Shown here piece after piece: positions 61,097 to 64,000 of a stretch of 64,000 nucleotides of DNA. Under the pieces are notes generated by a model. That model saw nothing but the letters and a program-made list of their open reading frames with translations. It made no database searches and had not been told where the DNA came from. Both the position numbers and the translations under genes were made by a program. Position 1 is the stretch's first letter. Every line of letters starts with the position of its first letter. Origin of the DNA: Halomicrobium zhouii (lineage in GTDB: Archaea > Halobacteriota > Halobacteria > Halobacteriales > Haloarculaceae); NCBI RefSeq assembly GCF_900114435.1, contig NZ_FOZK01000002.1, positions 1,054,001 to 1,118,000 on the forward strand. The letters run 5' to 3'.

Positions 61097-61414
61097 ATGA
61101 GCAAAACCGAATCCGCCGTCGAAGACACCGTGCTGACGGACGTCCTCGGCCCCCACGCCAAGGTGAAGATACTGACCGCGCTGCTGGGCGAAAACGACCG
61201 GGATCTCGACGCGACCGAGATCGCCCGCCTCGCGGGTATCGACCGGAGCACGTTCTACGAACACCTCGACGACCTGCTCGGCTACGAGCTGATCGAGGAG
61301 ACGCGTCGCGTGGGCAACAGCCAGAAGTACGCGATCAACCGGGACAACCCCGCCGCAGAGGACCTGGCCCAGATGGAGTGGGACCTGCTCGAGTACGTGG
61401 ACGAGTCGGAGTAG
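61097..61414 (+). CDS. Winged-helix transcription regulator
   Basis: A 105-aa protein. A single wHTH covers residues 20-85: HAKVKILTALLGENDRDLDATEIARLAGIDRSTFYEHLDDLLGYELIEET, wing RVGNSQKYAINRD. The C-terminal helix (DLAQMEWDLLEYV) probably dimerises. It starts 28 nt after gatB with GGGAGG about 10 nt before the ATG, so it may be read from the gatB transcript. Target genes are unknown. Confidence 0.86.
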   Translation: MSKTESAVEDTVLTDVLGPHAKVKILTALLGENDRDLDATEIARLAGIDRSTFYEHLDDLLGYELIEETRRVGNSQKYAINRDNPAAEDLAQMEWDLLEYVDESE

Positions 61415-61430
61415 ACGGAAGCAGCAGAAC

Positions 61431-62144
61431 CTACGCCAGCGACTCGTCGACGACGCCCTCCGTCAGGTCCGACAGCGGCGCCGTCAGTTCGTAGCTCGGC
61501 GTTCGCAGGTCGATGGGCGACGTCGAGGAGAGGCCGCTGAAGTGCAGCGTCATCTGGTAGCTCCCGTCGTCGGCGATTGGCACGGCTTCCTGCTGGTCGC
61601 TCGCCTCGTGGCTGGCCCAGGCGTACTTCCCGGCGTCCGCCGGGTCCGACTGGCCGCGGATTTCGAAGCTGGCGTTCGACGCGCTGCCGGTCGTCGGATA
61701 GCCGTTGTCTATCCAGGCGCCGAATCCTTCGTCGATGGCGTAGACGTCTTCGTACCCCTCGGCGATCAGTTCGCCCGCGCGGAGCGACGAGAGGTGGTGG
61801 GGACACCGGCAGTAACAGACGATACGCTGGTCCTGGGACCACTCGTCGGTCGGGTCGTCTTGCCGTGATTTCGACCAGTCCTCGACGCGACGGGCGGTAC
61901 TCAGGACTGCGTCGGTGATGTGCGCCTCGTCGTACTGGCGCTGGCCGCGGGCGTCCACGAACTTCGTGTCGGTCTCCTGGTGCCACGTGTGGGATTCGTC
62001 GACGGGTACTAGCGGCACCTGCTCGTCGCCGACGTCCAGCGTCTGGTACTCAGATTCCGTCCCCGAGCCCGATCCACCGCCGAGACACCCCGCGAGACCG
62101 CCTGCCAGCGCCGCGGCCGACGTCAGGAAGGTTCGCCGATTCAT
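61431..62144 (-). CDS. Tat-exported lipoprotein with rhodanese domain
   Basis: A 237-aa protein. The N-terminus combines a twin-arginine motif (MNRRTFLTSAAALAGG) with a lipobox LAGC, so it should be lipid-anchored on the outer face of the membrane. Residues 45-150 are a rhodanese domain (KFVDARGQRQYDEAHI) with the active-site loop CRCPHHLSS; the first Cys is the expected persulfide residue, and Pro-His-His replaces the usual CxxGxR turn. The C-terminal 80 residues are an extra beta-rich domain. Sulfur transfer outside the cell is possible; not shown. Confidence 0.86.
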   Translation of the reverse strand: MNRRTFLTSAAALAGGLAGCLGGGSGSGTESEYQTLDVGDEQVPLVPVDESHTWHQETDTKFVDARGQRQYDEAHITDAVLSTARRVEDWSKSRQDDPTDEWSQDQRIVCYCRCPHHLSSLRAGELIAEGYEDVYAIDEGFGAWIDNGYPTTGSASNASFEIRGQSDPADAGKYAWASHEASDQQEAVPIADDGSYQMTLHFSGLSSTSPIDLRTPSYELTAPLSDLTEGVVDESLA

Positions 62145-62206
62145 ATTGACGAATAGTTAGTCGAAAGGAATGATAAAGTCGTCGGGAGCGGTCGCCGGGC
62201 GCGCCA

Positions 62207-62707
62207 CTACTCCGCGTCGGCGTCGGCATCGAACCGCAGGAGGAACGCGAACAGCGCCGCCGCGAGCAGTTCGACGCTCTTGATGAATCCCTCGACCGGT
62301 TCGACGACGTAGTGTTCGGCGATGGTTCCCAGGATGCCCCCGCCGTGGGAGTGGCCGCCGCCGGCGCCGGGGGCAGCCGACCCCGTCAGGAAGGCGCCGT
62401 GGCCCGTCTCGTGCCAGAACACCCAGCCGAGAAAGGAGAGCACCATCAACGCCAGGCCGATCTGGTAGGCCCGGCGGAGCGAGAGCTTGTCGTGGATGAC
62501 GAGGTAGGGCCCCGACAGGAGCGCGAGCGCGAAGGCGACGAAGAGGAACGGCCGCGGGTCCGGCGGCAGGCCGCGCGAGGCCAGGTCGAGGAGGGCGGTC
62601 CCGTAGATGAGGCTCCGCGGGAACCCCCACCAGAGGTGGTAGGCCGCGGTGACGAACACGAGGGCGGCGACGGTGGCTCGCGCCGCGCGGACGTACCGGT
62701 GATCCAT
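62207..62707 (-). CDS. Small membrane protein with His/Gly loop
   Basis: A 166-aa protein from ATG 62707 (MDHRYVRAARATV). Four hydrophobic segments lie at about 11-28, 43-62, 75-95 and 135-155. Between the last two, a short APGAGGGHSHGGGI loop has two histidines that could bind metal. The final residues are DADADAE. No family recognised. It is upstream of the rhodanese lipoprotein gene on the same strand, 62 nt away, and divergent from topA. A longer in-frame start exists but adds GC-rich non-conserved sequence. Confidence 0.65.
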   Translation of the reverse strand: MDHRYVRAARATVAALVFVTAAYHLWWGFPRSLIYGTALLDLASRGLPPDPRPFLFVAFALALLSGPYLVIHDKLSLRRAYQIGLALMVLSFLGWVFWHETGHGAFLTGSAAPGAGGGHSHGGGILGTIAEHYVVEPVEGFIKSVELLAAALFAFLLRFDADADAE

Positions 62708-62872
62708 GTCCGAAACGCCGGCGAGCGAAGCCAAGAGCGCGTCGATACGCGCCGAGAACGGGACACCACCGCGCACGTGTGCGAGCGCAGGCACGAGCAC
62801 GCGCCTGGCGCGGACACCCGCGCCCGCCCAACCGGGCGCACACACGCGCTATCTGCCGATTTCGGACGAAAC

Positions 62873-62941
62873 ACTTTTGGATGCACCTCGCCCTATCCAC
62901 CTGTAATGAGCGAGCAATCTGGTGATGTCTCGTGGAGCTGA
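62873..62941 (+). promoter_or_regulatory. topA promoter and overlapping 11-codon leader ORF
   Basis: A TATA-like ACTTTTGG (62873-62880) is 26-33 nt before an ATG at 62906, the leaderless spacing. That ATG opens a short ORF, MSEQSGDVSWS, ending with TGA at 62939-62941. The topA GTG at 62932 lies inside it in another frame. A ribosome that starts at the 5' end would therefore first read the short ORF, and topA translation would need reinitiation or direct internal entry. The leader may keep topA expression low; this is inference. Confidence 0.45.
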
Positions 62942-64000
62942 TCATCACCGAGAAGGAGAACGCTGCCCGCCGGATCGCGGAGATCCTCAGCGAGGGGAGC
63001 GCGCAGGCCGAGCGCAAGAACGGGGTCAACGTGTATCGCTGGGGCTCGAAACGCGTGATGGGGCTCTCGGGCCACGTCGTGGGGGTCGACTTCCCGCCCG
63101 AGTACTCCGACTGGCGCGACGTCGAGCCGGCGGAACTGGTCGACGCCGACGTCGTCAAGTCGGCGACCCAGGAGAACATCGTCGAGACGCTCCGCTTCCT
63201 CGCCCGCAAGGCCGAGGAGGCCACCATCGCGACTGACTACGACCGCGAGGGGGAACTCATCGGCAAGGAAGCGTACGAGCTGATCCGTGACGAGACGGAC
63301 GTCCCCGTCAAGCGAGTCCGCTTTTCCTCCATCACCGAGCGGGAGGTCCGGAACGCCTTCGCGAACCCGGACGACCTCGACTTCGACCTGGCCGCCGCCG
63401 GCGAAGCCCGCCAGATCATCGACCTGGTCTGGGGCGCCGCGCTGACGCGCTTTCTCTCCCTCTCGGCGCGCCAGCTCGGCAACGACTTCATCAGCGTCGG
63501 CCGGGTCCAGTCCCCGACGCTGAAGCTCATCGTCGACCGCGAACGCGAGATCGAGGCCTTCGACCCGGAAGACTACTGGGAGATCTACGGCGACCTGACC
63601 AAGGGCGCCGAATCCTTCGAGGCCCAGTACTTCTACGACGACGACGGCACCGAGGCCGAGCGCGTCTGGGACGAGGAGTCGGCCGAGGCCGCCTACGAAG
63701 CCATCGCGAGCACGGACGCCGCGACGGTCACCTCGGTCCGTCGGCGGACCCGTACCGACGACCCGCCGGAGCCGTTCAACACCACGGCGTTCATCTCCGC
63801 CGCGAGTTCGCTCGGTTACTCCGCCCAGCGCTCGATGTCCATCGCCGAGGATCTGTACACCGCCGGGTACATGACCTACCCGCGGACGGACAACACGGTG
63901 TACCCGGACGACCTGGAACCGGACGAACTGCTCGACGAGTTCGTCGGCGACTCGACGTTCGGCGAGCACGCCGAGATGCTGCTGGAGCAAGAGGAGATCG
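62932..64000 (+). CDS. topA: DNA topoisomerase I (type IA), cut by the window end
   Basis: 356 residues are present. Type IA topoisomerase relaxes negative supercoils by a 5'-phosphotyrosine link. Seen: N-terminal LIITEKENAARRIAEIL, TOPRIM DYDREGELIGKEAY with the metal Asp, SVGRVQSPTLKLIVDRE, and active-site Tyr316 in YMTYPRTDNT. The GTG at 62932 is taken because homology (VELIITEKEN) starts there. The protein would continue beyond 64000; C-terminal zinc motifs are not visible. An 11-codon ORF overlaps the start. Confidence 0.95.
   Translation, partial: MELIITEKENAARRIAEILSEGSAQAERKNGVNVYRWGSKRVMGLSGHVVGVDFPPEYSDWRDVEPAELVDADVVKSATQENIVETLRFLARKAEEATIATDYDREGELIGKEAYELIRDETDVPVKRVRFSSITEREVRNAFANPDDLDFDLAAAGEARQIIDLVWGAALTRFLSLSARQLGNDFISVGRVQSPTLKLIVDREREIEAFDPEDYWEIYGDLTKGAESFEAQYFYDDDGTEAERVWDEESAEAAYEAIASTDAATVTSVRRRTRTDDPPEPFNTTAFISAASSLGYSAQRSMSIAEDLYTAGYMTYPRTDNTVYPDDLEPDELLDEFVGDSTFGEHAEMLLEQEEI

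Overview
The window is a GC-rich piece of a halophilic archaeon (class Halobacteria). Evidence: very acidic predicted proteins, archaeal-type information genes (TFB, thermosome, membrane-anchored LonB, MetRS with fused tRNA-binding domain, GatB, SMC/ScpA), archaeal metabolism (NadM, DHQ synthase II, ADH synthase, MfnA) and many start codons lying 26-33 nt downstream of a TATA box, as expected for leaderless mRNAs. Genes resemble those of the Haloarcula/Halomicrobium side of the class, but the genus cannot be fixed from the sequence alone. I see no rRNA, tRNA, CRISPR array or transposase gene. The content is mostly chromosomal core.

Layout. 1-6.7 kb: B12-type radical SAM protein, a RelE-like toxin/antitoxin pair, AglD-type glycosyltransferase, a TFB with a complex upstream region, and a sensorless chemotaxis transducer. 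6.8-18.5 kb: aromatic amino-acid block with aroD, DHQ synthase II and a trpC-trpB-trpA-ADH synthase operon, interrupted by a zinc-ribbon membrane protein, a 7TM histidine kinase, an SDR and a MinD-type ATPase. 18.5-26 kb: MGMT-like protein without the active cysteine, lonB operon, nadM plus SAM hydrolase, and a large Tat-secreted protein with repeated modules. 26-31 kb: thermosome, amidohydrolase, glycosyltransferase, methyltransferase and PPOX protein. 31-38 kb: small regulators, MBL hydrolase, YkgJ-like protein, TRAM protein and stomatin/NfeD operon. 38-49.2 kb: metG, a kinase/response regulator/RecA-like ATPase cluster, mfnA, ppsA and PhzF. 49.5-62.7 kb: phosphoribosyltransferase, AEC transporter, smc-scpA cluster with a small coiled-coil gene, DICT protein, an unrecognised secreted-protein gene pair, gatB, a wHTH regulator and a rhodanese lipoprotein. 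The right edge cuts topA.

Functional links. aroB (DHQ synthase II), the ADH synthase and aroD supply the first three steps of the archaeal shikimate route, and the trp genes use its product. lonB is followed by two membrane-protein genes, one a CPBP-type protease. SMC and ScpA are translationally overlapped. The PAS/GAF kinase, HalX regulator and RecA-like ATPase form one likely signalling unit.

The most unusual items are: a 21-codon ORF coupled by ATGA overlaps at both ends between trpB and trpA; a palindrome with a TGTACA box on the trp promoter; a leaderless 11-codon ORF overlapping the topA start; an intergenic cluster of three perfect hairpins with GNA triloops; a 135-bp element with terminal inverted repeats; a 56-bp tandem repeat running out of the thermosome stop codon; and two orphan secreted-protein loci (24.0-26.0 kb and 57.4-59.4 kb).
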